64,000 nt of DNA from Furfurilactobacillus milii (GTDB lineage Bacteria > Bacillota > Bacilli > Lactobacillales > Lactobacillaceae), in contig NZ_JAIWJF010000002.1 in assembly GCF_021654115.1 (NCBI RefSeq), positions 364,217-428,216 of the forward strand, read 5' to 3'. Both the position numbers and the translations under genes were made by a program. The notes beneath the pieces are model-generated. The model was not told where the DNA came from and did not search any database. It saw nothing but the letters and a program-made list of their open reading frames with translations. Positions 44,981 to 54,589 of this stretch are shown piece by piece; positions within the stretch are counted from its first letter, which is position 1; each line of letters opens with the position of its first letter.

Positions 44981-46357
44981 ATGACGGAAACATTTAAGGA
45001 TTTACAGTTGCGACCGGAGTTATTGGAAGCACTGCAGGAAATTAATTTTGTTAAGCCAACGCCAGTACAGGCTAAGCTTATTCCTGTGATTTTAGGCGGT
45101 CGATCTGTAGTTGGCCAGTCACAAACAGGAAGCGGGAAGACGCACGCATTCTTGCTGCCAATTTTTGATCAATTAAAGATAGACGTTGATGAAGTACAGG
45201 CGATTATTGCGACGCCATCACGTGAACTGGCTAGCCAGATTTATGAGGATGCAAAGCAATTGGCTGGTCATTTCAAGGATCAGATTAGAATTGCCAATTA
45301 TGTTGGTGGTACTGATCGTTCACGTCAAGAACGCCAATTAGATAAGCATCAGCCACAAGTGGTTATTGGAACGCCAGGTCGTTTACGCGATTTCATGGAA
45401 GAACACGAACTAGATTTGCATACGGCTCATCAATTTGTAATTGATGAAGCGGATATGACGTTAGACATGGGCTTTTTAAAGGACGTAGATAAAATAGCTG
45501 GTGCGTTGCCAAAGAATCTTCAAATGATGGTTTTTTCTGCGACAATTCCACAGAAATTGCAACCATTTTTGAAAAAGTATTTGACGAACCCTGTGGTAGA
45601 AAAAATTCCTGTAACTTCAATTATCAGCCCAACAATTGATAACTGGTTGATTTCGACTAAGGGTAAACAAAAAGATGAATTAATCTACGAATTACTGACG
45701 ATGGGGGAACCCTACTTAGTGTTGGTATTTTGTAATACAAAACAACGAACGGCTGAACTTACTGCTTACCTTAAGGGACGTGGATTAAAGGTTGCCATGA
45801 TTTCCGGTGACGTACAGGCGCGTGAGCGTAAACGGGTTATGAAGCAAGTTCAAAACTTAGATTACCAATATGTTGTTGCAACTGATTTAGCGGCCCGCGG
45901 AATTGACATTAAAGGGGTATCACACGTTATTAACGATGATATTCCTCATGATCTTGATTTCTTTATTCACCGAGTGGGTCGTACAGGTCGAAACGGAATG
46001 CCCGGCATTGCAATTACGCTGTACAAGCCTGGTGAAGAAAACGAAATTGCTGAGATTGAAAAACTTGGTGTTAAGTTTGCCCCGAAGGATGTTCGTCATG
46101 GCGAAGTCGTTGATTCATACGACCGGAACCGTCGTTTCCAGCGAACGGCTACTCATGAAAAACTTGATCCGACCTTAGTGGGGATGGTCAAAAAAAAGAA
46201 AAAGAAGATTAAGCCTGGTTATAAACATCAGATTAAGACGGCCATTAAGCGGAAAGCTCAGGCGGACAAGCGGATTGAAATGCGTGAATCGGCTCGTAGC
46301 CAGCGTCGTCAAAATCGGCGTCAAGGTGAATCCCAACGATCAAATAGAAGTCACTAG
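44981..46357 (+). CDS. cshB: DEAD-box RNA helicase, CshB type
   Basis: The 458-residue ATP-dependent RNA helicase has the Q motif (FKDLQLRPELLEAL... PTPVQ), Walker A AQTGSGKT-like SQTGSGKT (about residues 46-53), DEAD within VIDEADMTLDMG, SAT (VFSATIPQ) and the helicase C motifs HRVGRTGR. The C-terminal tail is strongly basic (KKKKKKIKPGYK, then R/Q-rich), suited to RNA binding in cold adaptation and ribosome assembly. Start ATG follows AAGGAGAAACA. Similarity to CshB rather than CshA rests on length and the order next to nrnA and alaS. Confidence 0.9.
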   Translation: MTETFKDLQLRPELLEALQEINFVKPTPVQAKLIPVILGGRSVVGQSQTGSGKTHAFLLPIFDQLKIDVDEVQAIIATPSRELASQIYEDAKQLAGHFKDQIRIANYVGGTDRSRQERQLDKHQPQVVIGTPGRLRDFMEEHELDLHTAHQFVIDEADMTLDMGFLKDVDKIAGALPKNLQMMVFSATIPQKLQPFLKKYLTNPVVEKIPVTSIISPTIDNWLISTKGKQKDELIYELLTMGEPYLVLVFCNTKQRTAELTAYLKGRGLKVAMISGDVQARERKRVMKQVQNLDYQYVVATDLAARGIDIKGVSHVINDDIPHDLDFFIHRVGRTGRNGMPGIAITLYKPGEENEIAEIEKLGVKFAPKDVRHGEVVDSYDRNRRFQRTATHEKLDPTLVGMVKKKKKKIKPGYKHQIKTAIKRKAQADKRIEMRESARSQRRQNRRQGESQRSNRSH

Positions 46358-46403
46358 TTCTGAAAGCAACTGAGGTGTAGCTTGTTAATTTTCTGAAAAC
46401 AAA

Positions 46404-46431
46404 TTGACATGCTAAGCGTGAATGCTATACT
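46404..46431 (+). promoter_or_regulatory. Consensus promoter of the alaS T-box leader
   Basis: Perfect TTGACA (46404-46409) and TATACT (46426-46431) with a 16-base spacer and a TG one base before the -10. Confidence 0.8.
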
Positions 46432-46437
46432 AAAAAA

Positions 46438-46660
46438 CAGTCAAGGATATGCAGCATGAACTTACTTTTAAGCGACGCTCTGGCCGGTGAAAAGGGCGAG
46501 GTAAGCGTGACTGTGCTCCCTTGAATAAAATTTGATAAACACTTGTTTTAAAACAAACACGCGACTCAGCGTTATGAGTGAGTGGTTAACGACAACATCG
46601 TTGCAAGCAAAGTGGTACCGCGGCCCTTGGCCGTCTTTGCAAGCGGCAGTGTTGTTTTTT
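46438..46660 (+). promoter_or_regulatory. T-box riboswitch (alanine) controlling alaS
   Basis: The T-box AGTGGTACCGCGG is at 46611-46623. A terminator forms between 46592-46612 and 46635-46655 with a T-run behind it. Stem I is closed by TCAAGG/CCTTGA (46441-46446, 46519-46524). One base before the 3' strand lies GCT (46515-46517), an alanine codon in the same position as the specifiers of the other two leaders. The internal loop is less canonical (no AGTAG). TGGT fits the A73 discriminator of tRNA-Ala. Confidence 0.9.
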
Positions 46661-46690
46661 GTTTCTGTCACAGGTGATGAAAGGAAAGTC

Positions 46691-49336
46691 ATGAAAGAAT
46701 TAACAAGTAGCCAAGTTCGGCAAATGTACCTTGATTTTTTTGAACAGCACGGTCATAAAATTATGCCTAGTGCTTCACTAGTTCCTGTGGATGATCCAAC
46801 TTTGTTATGGATCAACTCTGGTGTTGCAACGATGAAGAAATATTTTGATGGATCCGTTGTGCCTGATAATCCACGGATGACGAGTTCACAAAAGAGTATT
46901 CGGACTAATGATATTGAAAACGTTGGTCGGACGGCGCGTCATCACACGTTGTTTGAGATGCTGGGAAACTTTTCCGTGGGCGACTACTTCAAACATGACG
47001 CTGTTCACTGGGCTTGGGAACTGTTAACCGGCGAACAATGGTTTGATTTCGATCCAGAAAAACTGTACATCACAGTTTATCCAAAGGATACTGACGCTAA
47101 GGCAGAGTGGCTTGATGCCGGCGTTAAAGAAGACCATATTGTGGAGGCAGAGGATAATTTCTGGGATATTGGTCAAGGTCCTTCAGGTCCTGACTCAGAA
47201 ATCTTCTATGATCGTGGTCAAGAAATGAACAATGTTGCCGAGGATGATCCAGAAAATTATCCTGGTGGTGAAAATGAACGTTACCTAGAGATTTGGAACA
47301 TTGTGTTCTCACAGTTTAACCACACGCCGGAAGGTACTTACGAACCATTGCCGCATAAAAACATTGATACGGGGATGGGATTGGAACGGGTTGTTTCTGT
47401 GTTCCAACATGCCCGGACCAACTTTGAAACGGATTTGTTTTTACCAATCATTCGGGCGACAGAGCAGCTTTCTGATGGTAAAAAGTATGAGGCTAACAAG
47501 ACTGACGACGTTTCCTTCAAAATTATTGCTGACCACGCTCGGGCAGTTACATTTGCTATCGGTGACGGGGCATTGCCATCAAATGAAGGCCGTGGCTATG
47601 TTATTCGTCGGTTGATTCGTCGGGCCATCTTGAATGGTAAAAAGTTAGGCATTAACGAAGCCTTTCTATACAAGCTTGTACCAGTTGTTGGCGAAATTAT
47701 GAAGAGTCATTACCCAGCCGTTCTGGAACAAGCTGATTATATTGCCGGCGTTATTCATTCTGAGGAAGATCGTTTCAATGTGACCTTGGACACTGGTTTA
47801 TCGTTGTTGAATGATACGATTGCTGCAACCAAGGCTGCTGGAAAAACACAGTTAGACGGGGCAGAAGCCTTTAAGTTATTTGATACTTACGGTTTCCCCG
47901 TTGAATTGACCACCGAATATGCAGGTGATGAAGGCTTAGGCGTTGACCAAGAAGGCTTTAAGAGCGAAATGGAAAAGCAACGTGCCCGAGCTCGTAATGC
48001 GCGTTCATCAGCTAAATCAATGGGTGTTCAGCGTGCCTTGTTAACGGATATTAAGTCGGTTAGCAAGTACGTGGGCTATAGCCAGTTAACGGTTGAAAAT
48101 GCTAAGTTGCTTGATATCATTGTTGATGAAAAATTAGTCGATCAGGCCGATGAGAATGCTGACAGTGCCGAAGTTATTTTTGATATGACACCGTTCTATG
48201 CAGAAATGGGTGGTCAGGTTGCCGATACTGGTAGTATCGTTGATGAGGCTGGACATCAAGTAGCTAAAGTTACGGATGTTCAACATGCACCAAACGGTCA
48301 GAACTTGCATACAGTGAAGGTGACTGGCAAGCTGGTTAAAGGCGCAACTTATACGTTAACGGTAGATGCTGCACGACACAGCAAGATCGAAAAAAATCAT
48401 ACGGCTACCCACTTATTAGACCAGTCACTGCGTAACGTACTGGGAACGCATACTGCTCAGGCAGGTTCATTGGTTGAACCACATTACTTGAGGTTTGATT
48501 TCACCCACTTTGGTCAAGTTACCAGTGAAGATCTGCATAAGGTTGAACAGATGGTTAATGACCAAATCTTTGCTGAAATCCCGGTAAAAACTGTGGAAAC
48601 TGACATTGAGACGGCTAAGAAGATGGGTGCCATTGCCATGTTCTCTGAAAAATATGGCAAACGGGTGCGGGTTGTTTCTGTTGGCGACTTCAACACAGAA
48701 TTCTGTGGTGGCGACCATGTTTCAAATACAAACGAACTGGGCTTATTCAAGATTGTGTCAGAAACTGGTGTTGGCGCCGGTGTGCGCCGAATCGAGGCTG
48801 TCACAGCTGGAGATGCCTTTAAGTTCTTAAACGATGAAGAAAGCTTGTTGAGCCAAACTGCTGCATTGGTTAAGGCACCACAACTAAAGGAAGTGCCACA
48901 TCGTGTTGAGGCACTTCAAGGTGAAGTCAAACAGCTTGAAAGCGATCAGCGCGCATTGCAAGCTAAGATGGCTGCCCAACAAGCTGCTAGTGCATTTGAC
49001 AATATTGAAACTGTCAATGGAACAACCCTAATTGCTCAGCAGGTTAACGTTGCTGGCATGGGTCAATTACGGCAACTAGCCGATGATTGGAAACAAAAGT
49101 TGCCTTCAGATGTGCTTGTATTGGCAACTGCCAATGAAGGTAAAGCCAGCTTGTTAGTAGCAATGGCACCGGATCAGGTTAAGGCCGGCCACAAAGCGGG
49201 TGATCTTATCAAGGCGATTGCGCCAGCTATTAATGGTGGTGGCGGTGGCCGTCCTGACATGGCTCAGGCTGGCGGCAAGAACCCAGATGGTATTAGCGAA
49301 GCTTTGGCTCAGGCCAAGACTTGGTTGGAAAAATAA
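46691..49336 (+). CDS. alaS: Alanyl-tRNA synthetase
   Basis: AlaS charges tRNA-Ala and hydrolyses Ser- and Gly-tRNA-Ala. The 881-residue class II synthetase has the catalytic domain (residues 1-245), tRNA-binding helical region, editing domain with zinc ligands HTATH (about 567-571) and CGGDH (about 670), and C-Ala domain with the glycine-rich NGGGGGRPDMAQAGG. The frame is open from 46532 through the T-box region, but the ATG at 46691 after AAGGAAAG starts the conserved MKELTSSQVR. Control is by the T-box leader. A terminator follows in the gap. Confidence 0.97.
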   Translation: MKELTSSQVRQMYLDFFEQHGHKIMPSASLVPVDDPTLLWINSGVATMKKYFDGSVVPDNPRMTSSQKSIRTNDIENVGRTARHHTLFEMLGNFSVGDYFKHDAVHWAWELLTGEQWFDFDPEKLYITVYPKDTDAKAEWLDAGVKEDHIVEAEDNFWDIGQGPSGPDSEIFYDRGQEMNNVAEDDPENYPGGENERYLEIWNIVFSQFNHTPEGTYEPLPHKNIDTGMGLERVVSVFQHARTNFETDLFLPIIRATEQLSDGKKYEANKTDDVSFKIIADHARAVTFAIGDGALPSNEGRGYVIRRLIRRAILNGKKLGINEAFLYKLVPVVGEIMKSHYPAVLEQADYIAGVIHSEEDRFNVTLDTGLSLLNDTIAATKAAGKTQLDGAEAFKLFDTYGFPVELTTEYAGDEGLGVDQEGFKSEMEKQRARARNARSSAKSMGVQRALLTDIKSVSKYVGYSQLTVENAKLLDIIVDEKLVDQADENADSAEVIFDMTPFYAEMGGQVADTGSIVDEAGHQVAKVTDVQHAPNGQNLHTVKVTGKLVKGATYTLTVDAARHSKIEKNHTATHLLDQSLRNVLGTHTAQAGSLVEPHYLRFDFTHFGQVTSEDLHKVEQMVNDQIFAEIPVKTVETDIETAKKMGAIAMFSEKYGKRVRVVSVGDFNTEFCGGDHVSNTNELGLFKIVSETGVGAGVRRIEAVTAGDAFKFLNDEESLLSQTAALVKAPQLKEVPHRVEALQGEVKQLESDQRALQAKMAAQQAASAFDNIETVNGTTLIAQQVNVAGMGQLRQLADDWKQKLPSDVLVLATANEGKASLLVAMAPDQVKAGHKAGDLIKAIAPAINGGGGGRPDMAQAGGKNPDGISEALAQAKTWLEK

Positions 49337-49416
49337 TAAATTAAAGTACTGGCTCACTAAAAGTTACTAGTGTAATTAAACGTAACTAATGGTGTTATTG
49401 ATCATAATGTGTTTAT

Positions 49417-49463
49417 TGAAAACGGAAATTAACGGTGAGATCATCGTTAGTTTCTGTTTTTGT
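49417..49463 (+). terminator. Terminator after alaS
   Basis: AAACGGAAATTAACGGTGA pairs imperfectly with TCATCGTTAGTTTCTGTTTTT. It lies in the 303-base alaS-ireB gap, which otherwise holds only the ireB promoter. Confidence 0.7.
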
Positions 49464-49483
49464 TTCAGTTTGGGGCTGTTTAT

Positions 49484-49514
49484 TTGACAATACGGTTACA
49501 ATGGGCTGGATAAT
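49484..49514 (+). promoter_or_regulatory. Promoter of the ireB-ruvX operon
   Basis: Perfect TTGACA (49484-49489) with GATAAT at 49509-49514 (19-base spacer), or TGGATA at 17 bases. The leader to ireB is then about 120 bases. Confidence 0.5.
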
Positions 49515-49639
49515 TGTTATTTGGCTAATGTTTCAGTAGAATAGTTATTAATCGGAGTGTGTAGATTTTAAGGCTCACGGTAATGGTCTGTAACTGCACG
49601 CGGAAGTCCGTTGGGTTGATTGACCATGGAGGGATACAG

Positions 49640-49906
49640 ATGAGTACGACAGATAAAACCATGTTCTTTGATTTTAATAATCAGCAACAAAAAGACGTGC
49701 ATGATACGTTAACAACGGTGTATGCTGCACTTGAAGAAAAGGGCTATAACCCGATCAATCAAATTGTCGGGTACTTGTTATCGGGGGATCCAGCATACAT
49801 TCCACGTTTGAATGATGCTCGCAATTTGATTCGGAAGCATGAGCGCGACGAAATTATTGAAGAACTAGTACGTTCATATTTAAAGGCGGATAACAGTAAT
49901 AAATGA
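49640..49906 (+). CDS. ireB: IreB family regulatory phosphoprotein (UPF0297)
   Basis: The 88-residue protein is the Lactobacillales/Bacillales IreB (DUF965). In Enterococcus faecalis IreB is phosphorylated on N-terminal threonines by the PASTA kinase IreK and affects cephalosporin resistance. Here the N-terminus [10 protein letters not shown] has threonines at positions 3, 4 and 7, which could serve. The ATG at 49640 follows GGAGGGATACAG; the longer frame from 49583 is rejected. Its stop overlaps the ruvX start (ATGA). Confidence 0.92.
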   Translation: MSTTDKTMFFDFNNQQQKDVHDTLTTVYAALEEKGYNPINQIVGYLLSGDPAYIPRLNDARNLIRKHERDEIIEELVRSYLKADNSNK

Positions 49907-50337
49907 AATTAATGGGATTAGATGTTGGTTCACGCACCGTGGGTGTTGCAGTCAGTGACGCTTTTGGTTGGACCGCGCAAGGTGTTGAAATTGTCCGCAT
50001 CAACGAAGATGAGGATGAATTCGGCTTAGATCGAATTGAAGAGTTGGTCAAAGCTCATGGAACACAGGGCTTTGTATTGGGATTACCGAAAAATATGAAC
50101 AACACGCTTGGACCACGTGTGGCGGCCTCACAGCATTACGGTGATTTACTCACTGAGCGTTTTCACCAACCGGTTGACTTTGTCGATGAACGGTTGACGA
50201 CGGTTGAGGCTGAGCGGATGCTCGTTGAACAAGCGGACACCTCACGTAAAAAGCGTAAACAAGTGATTGATAAGTTAGCTGCTGCTTTAATTTTGCAGAA
50301 TTATTTAGATGCTCATGGTAAACTGACACAGGCATGA
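49903..50337 (+). CDS. ruvX: Holliday junction resolvase-like RuvX (YqgF)
   Basis: The 144-residue RNase H-fold protein has the N-terminal [16 protein letters not shown], the central GLPKNMNN and VDERLTT motifs of the YqgF family. Roles proposed for the family include Holliday junction resolution and 16S rRNA processing; which applies here cannot be told. Its start overlaps the ireB stop by four bases, so the two are translationally coupled. Confidence 0.93.
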   Translation: MKLMGLDVGSRTVGVAVSDAFGWTAQGVEIVRINEDEDEFGLDRIEELVKAHGTQGFVLGLPKNMNNTLGPRVAASQHYGDLLTERFHQPVDFVDERLTTVEAERMLVEQADTSRKKRKQVIDKLAAALILQNYLDAHGKLTQA

Positions 50338-50420
50338 TTATTGGATGTCTAAAGTGACAATCACTTATTTAATTTTGTAGAAACTCTTCATATCTTGTAA
50401 TAAAGAAAGTGGGAACTAAA

Positions 50421-50738
50421 ATGGCAGAAACCAAACACAGTGGTGCAGAAGACAATGATGAACAACAAATTACATTAGTTGACGATAATGGCAATGAGAC
50501 ACTTTACAATGTTTTATTCACATTTAAGTCAGACGATTATGGCAAATCATACATTTTGCTTTATCCAGCCAGCGCGGCAGATGATGAAGAAGTGGACATT
50601 CAGGCATATGCATTTGATCCTGAGGAAGATGGTTCTACGGAAGGCGAACTATCACCGATTGAGAATGACGACGAATGGGACATGGTTGAGGAAATGTTAA
50701 ATACTTTCCTCGATGATGACTCAAACATGTCAAATTAA
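50421..50738 (+). CDS. DUF1292 (YrzB-like) acidic protein
   Basis: The 105-residue protein is highly acidic (many D and E, with [17 protein letters not shown]) and matches the DUF1292/UPF0473 family found after ruvX in Firmicutes. Its function is unknown. The ATG at 50421 follows AAAGTGGGA; a GTG at 50409 lies within that site. Conserved linkage with ireB and ruvX is the main clue to any role. Confidence 0.88.
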   Translation: MAETKHSGAEDNDEQQITLVDDNGNETLYNVLFTFKSDDYGKSYILLYPASAADDEEVDIQAYAFDPEEDGSTEGELSPIENDDEWDMVEEMLNTFLDDDSNMSN

Positions 50739-50847
50739 CTTGTATACTGACTTGTGTTTAATGACGGCGCTGTATTCCTATTCATGAGGAGTGCAGCGCT
50801 GCTTGCGTTAACTGACTTAAATCTAGAAATAGGTGGAGCGTAACAGC

Positions 50848-51375
50848 ATGGTGTTATCGTTAATTGTTATATTATTACTGCTTATCGCGTTGGGCAGAGG
50901 CTATCGGCGTGGTTTTGTCGTTGAAGTTGCCACGACAGTTGGCTATATGTTTGTCATTATCATTGTCAAACTATTAACGCCAACAGTGGCGGGTTGGCTG
51001 GCCCATTTGTTGCCAATGAATCATCAACCAACCGCTAATGATCAGCTATTGAACAGTCAGGTGAATCATTTTTGGTCTGCCGGTTTGGCCTTTTGGTTAT
51101 TGATGATTGTTGGTTTGCTTCTTCTTCGCTGGTTAACGCGATCGTTAAAATTATTTACCAATATCCCGGTGATTCACGGTATCAACGCCCTAAGTGGTGC
51201 GTTGGTTGCCGGGTTACTGATGTATGTATTGATCTTTTTTGGTCTCGCAATTGCTTCTGTCTGGCCGGCAGTATGGATACATGATCAATTATTACATTCA
51301 CCAGTAAGCCACTGGATTTTGCACCAAACACCACTGTTGTCAGAAAAAATCTTTCAATGGTGGCTGACTCGGTAG
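50848..51375 (+). CDS. CvpA-family membrane protein
   Basis: The 175-residue product has about four membrane segments and starts with the family pattern of a hydrophobic helix followed by RGYRRGF. CvpA-family proteins are named after colicin V production, but their role in Firmicutes is unclear; some affect biofilm or envelope traits. It starts at the ATG after GGTGGAGCG and is followed by mutS2 after 18 bases, the widespread cvpA-mutS2 pair. Confidence 0.85.
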   Translation: MVLSLIVILLLLIALGRGYRRGFVVEVATTVGYMFVIIIVKLLTPTVAGWLAHLLPMNHQPTANDQLLNSQVNHFWSAGLAFWLLMIVGLLLLRWLTRSLKLFTNIPVIHGINALSGALVAGLLMYVLIFFGLAIASVWPAVWIHDQLLHSPVSHWILHQTPLLSEKIFQWWLTR

Positions 51376-51393
51376 AAAAGGACTGAATACAAA

Positions 51394-53766
51394 TTGATGA
51401 ATAAACGTGGGCTCACAACCCTCGAATTTGATAAAGTAAAAGAAAAAATGACCGGTATGTTAAGCTCGCCGATTGGCCATAGGGAGCTTACTGAATTACA
51501 GCCGGCAACGGATCCCAGTATCATTCAGCGACGTTTGGACGAAACAAAGGATGCCACGGACATTCTTAGGCTTAAAGGCGGTATCCCGTTGCCAGAACTG
51601 GCTGATTTGACCCCGCACATGAAACGATTGGCCATTGATGCGGCTCTAAACGGAACTGAATTAGCTGCGGTGGGTCGTGTTTTGCAAACTGCAATGAGCG
51701 TCAGAACTTTCTTCAGTCAGCTGGCGGAAGACGGAACTGAGCTGCGACAACTCAATGAGACGGCCAAACAAATTGTTGCATTGCCTGACCTAACTCGTCA
51801 GTTAAACACTGCGATTGAGCCAGATGGTCGGGTTAGTGATGCTGCAAGTGAGGAACTGGCCGCAATTCGTCGCCGCATTAAGAGCACCGAAGACCTAATT
51901 CGGTCTCGTATGCAAAATTACGTTCGTGGCAAGCAGGCCCGGTATTTGAGTGAGCCAATTATCACGATGCGTAATGATCGTTACGTTGTTCCGGTCAAAA
52001 CAGAGTATCGCGGACGTTTGGGCGGTGTCGTTCATGATGAAAGTCAATCCGGTCAAACCTTATATATTGAACCAGAAGATGTGGTGGACTTAAACAATCG
52101 TTTGCGACAGAGCCAGGTTCAGGAACGTAATGAAGAGGCCCGTATTTTACAAGAATTATCGGCCGTGCTAACACCACACCGTGAAGATATCTTGGCAAAT
52201 GCGGATGTGTTGGGACATCTAGATTTTGTAAATGCTAAGGCCCGTTATGCACATCAATTAAATGCGACAGAGCCACAATTGAGCACAGATGGACACATTA
52301 ACTTAAGACAGGCGCGGCATCCATTATTGGATCCTGAAACAGCCGTGCCTAATGACATCACACTTGGCGACGATTACGATGCAATCATTATCACCGGACC
52401 TAATACAGGTGGTAAAACGATTACTTTGAAAACATTGGGGTTAAGCCAATTAATGGCGCAATCCGGCCTATTTATTCCGTCATTTGAGGGCAGTCAAGTC
52501 GCTGTCTTTGACAATGTTTTTGCTGATATTGGTGACGAGCAGTCCATTGAGCAGTCGCTAAGTACGTTTAGCTCGCATATGGACAATTTGATTCAAATAC
52601 TAAATCAAGCAACGTCAAACAGTTTAGTGCTGGTAGACGAAATCGGCGCTGGGACGGATCCTAAAGAAGGTGCCGCGTTAGCGATTGCCATTCTAGATGC
52701 ATTTGGAACGATTGGCGCGGACGTGGTGGCCACTACCCACTATCCTGAACTCAAGGCTTATGGCTATGATCGACCACGGACAACGAATGCTAGCATGGAG
52801 TTTGACGCGGAGACATTACAGCCAACTTATCGGCTACTATTAGGCATTCCAGGACGTTCAAACGCACTGGAAATTTCGCAGCGATTAGGATTGCGTTCAG
52901 ATATTATCGCGGCGGCGCGTGAGTTGACGAGTCAAGATAGCCAAGATTTGAATGCGATGATTGGGGATCTTGTTGCCCAACGTAAACAAGCTACGGATGA
53001 GGCAGCTGCGTTGGCTGAACAATTAGCTGATGCGACGAAGCTACAGACCGAGTTGACTGCTCAATTTGATCGATTCACGGAGCAAAAAACGCATCAGCTA
53101 GATGTGGCAAAACAAGAAGCAAATCACATTGTGGCAGATGCCAAGAAACAGTCCGACAAGATCATTCATCACCTGCGTCAAATGGAAGTGAAGCAGGGAG
53201 CTGGCGTTCGCGAGAACGAGCTCATTGACGCCCAAGGAAAGCTTAATGCGTTAAGACAAGACCCATCATTAGCTAACAATAAAGTATTGGCACGTGCGAG
53301 AAAAAAGCATACATTCCATCCTGGGGATGCTGTGGTAGTCAAATCTTATGGCCAACACGGGACGATCAATCGTCAATTGAGTGCACATGAATGGGAAGTT
53401 CAAATGGGTGCGCTTAAGATGAAAGTAGACGATTCAGATCTTGAAAAGTCTAGTGAACCAACCGCCAATGAAAAGGAACAACGTGCCAGCCGTACAGCTG
53501 TTCACAGTAATATTGGTGCACGTGCGCAGGCACAATTAGACTTGCGTGGTCACCGTTACGACGCTGCAATGAGTGAAGTGGATCGCTTTATCGATTCAGC
53601 GTTGTTGGCTAATCTTGGTGAAGTGACGATTGTCCATGGTAAAGGAACTGGTGCACTGCGCCAAGGAGTAACAGAGTACTTACGGTCTAATCCGCGGGTC
53701 AAAAGCTTTGGTTTTGCACCAGCAAACGCCGGTGGTGATGGCGCAACCGTTGTCAAACTTGGTTAG
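51394..53766 (+). CDS. mutS2: Endonuclease MutS2
   Basis: MutS2 suppresses homologous recombination and, in Bacillus, helps rescue collided ribosomes. The 790-residue protein lacks the MutS mismatch-recognition domain; it has core and clamp regions, an ATPase with GPNTGGKTITL (about residues 333-343) and DEIGAGTD, a KOW-like segment, and a C-terminal Smr nuclease domain with LDLRGHRYDAAM (about 713-724) and HGKGTGALR. A TTG at 51394 and an ATG at 51397 are both possible starts; spacing to AAAGGA favours the TTG. Confidence 0.95.
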   Translation: MMNKRGLTTLEFDKVKEKMTGMLSSPIGHRELTELQPATDPSIIQRRLDETKDATDILRLKGGIPLPELADLTPHMKRLAIDAALNGTELAAVGRVLQTAMSVRTFFSQLAEDGTELRQLNETAKQIVALPDLTRQLNTAIEPDGRVSDAASEELAAIRRRIKSTEDLIRSRMQNYVRGKQARYLSEPIITMRNDRYVVPVKTEYRGRLGGVVHDESQSGQTLYIEPEDVVDLNNRLRQSQVQERNEEARILQELSAVLTPHREDILANADVLGHLDFVNAKARYAHQLNATEPQLSTDGHINLRQARHPLLDPETAVPNDITLGDDYDAIIITGPNTGGKTITLKTLGLSQLMAQSGLFIPSFEGSQVAVFDNVFADIGDEQSIEQSLSTFSSHMDNLIQILNQATSNSLVLVDEIGAGTDPKEGAALAIAILDAFGTIGADVVATTHYPELKAYGYDRPRTTNASMEFDAETLQPTYRLLLGIPGRSNALEISQRLGLRSDIIAAARELTSQDSQDLNAMIGDLVAQRKQATDEAAALAEQLADATKLQTELTAQFDRFTEQKTHQLDVAKQEANHIVADAKKQSDKIIHHLRQMEVKQGAGVRENELIDAQGKLNALRQDPSLANNKVLARARKKHTFHPGDAVVVKSYGQHGTINRQLSAHEWEVQMGALKMKVDDSDLEKSSEPTANEKEQRASRTAVHSNIGARAQAQLDLRGHRYDAAMSEVDRFIDSALLANLGEVTIVHGKGTGALRQGVTEYLRSNPRVKSFGFAPANAGGDGATVVKLG

Positions 53767-53829
53767 TGAAGACAACTAAAGGCGTATTGACTGCGTGAAG
53801 TGGTCAGTTTGTAGAGATAAGCAAAAGAA

Positions 53830-53857
53830 TTGCGTGTTCCCCAAAAAAGAGTACACT
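53830..53857 (+). promoter_or_regulatory. Candidate promoter of trxA
   Basis: TTGCGT (53830-53835) and TACACT (53852-53857) are separated by 16 bases, about 45 bases upstream of the start codon. Confidence 0.45.
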
Positions 53858-53900
53858 GTGTTTACGTACAAAAAGTTAGTGAACGGGAGGCTGAATGTTT

Positions 53901-54218
53901 ATGGCAGTTAATGTAACAACAGACAAAACCTATGATGCAGATACCAATACAGGCGTTGCAGTGACAGATTTCTGGGCAACTTGGTGTGGACCATGTAAAA
54001 TGCAATCCCCAGTTGTCGAACAATTAGCAGACGAAATGGGTGATAAAGTTTCGTTTACAAAGATGGATGTAGATGAAAATCCTGACACGCCATCAAAATT
54101 TGGGATCATGGGGATTCCAACGTTAATCGTCAAGAAAGACGGCAATGTTGTGGACACACTCGTGGGTTACCACACAAAGGAACAAATTCAAAAGACGCTA
54201 GCGCAGTACATGGCGTAG
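53901..54218 (+). CDS. trxA: Thioredoxin
   Basis: The 105-residue thioredoxin carries the redox motif WCGPC with C29 and C32 and the cis-proline in GIPTLIV. It is a general cytoplasmic dithiol reductant and could serve Tpx and the free methionine sulfoxide reductase in this window. The ATG at 53901 is ten bases after GGGAGG; an ATG at 53895 is only four bases away from it. A strong terminator follows at 54253-54294. Confidence 0.96.
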   Translation: MAVNVTTDKTYDADTNTGVAVTDFWATWCGPCKMQSPVVEQLADEMGDKVSFTKMDVDENPDTPSKFGIMGIPTLIVKKDGNVVDTLVGYHTKEQIQKTLAQYMA

Positions 54219-54252
54219 GTTCTCGCGTAATGTTCGTAAAGTGAGAATTTAG

Positions 54253-54294
54253 TGAGACTCCGACCACATCGTTATGTGGTTAGGGTCTTTTTTT
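54253..54294 (+). terminator. Terminator after trxA
   Basis: GACTCCGACCACAT-CGTT-ATGTGGTTAGGGTC forms a stable stem followed by seven Ts. Confidence 0.88.
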
Positions 54295-54421
54295 GTGTTT
54301 TCTGGTATGCTAGTCGGTGTACCAAAATAGAGCCAGTCTAGTTTAAGACTTTTTTTAACAATGGATGGGGTCAAAATCGTTATACTGGAGATATTGGTAC
54401 AAAGTGGAGGACAGAGAAAAT

Positions 54422-54568
54422 ATGGCAAAGTTTAAAATATGGCTGAATCAGCCATGGGTCACATTTGTCTTACGGACTGCTTTTTATTTCGTGATTTTGT
54501 TATTGTTGATCTACTTATACAGTTACTCTGGCTTGAATCAGAGTAAGTTCATCTATAACGAATTCTAG
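54422..54568 (+). CDS. dltX: DltX, small membrane protein of the D-alanylation operon
   Basis: The 48-residue protein has one membrane segment (about residues 14-34) and the conserved C-terminal end with YSYSGLNQSKFIYNEF, diagnostic of DltX. DltX was shown in related bacilli to be needed for D-alanine transfer to teichoic acids, its C-terminal motif acting as an acyl acceptor. The ATG at 54422 follows GGAGGACAGAGAAAAT; the frame upstream to 54365 is not expected to be translated. dltA follows after 21 bases. Confidence 0.93.
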   Translation: MAKFKIWLNQPWVTFVLRTAFYFVILLLLIYLYSYSGLNQSKFIYNEF

Positions 54569-54589
54569 AACGTGGGATGGAGGGAAATT

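Noticed and set aside
54316..54360. AGTCT...AGACT plus T-run upstream of dltX as a second terminator or attenuator
   Set aside because: The stem has only five base pairs and lies upstream of the likely dlt -10 (TATACT at 54381-54386); too weak to call.
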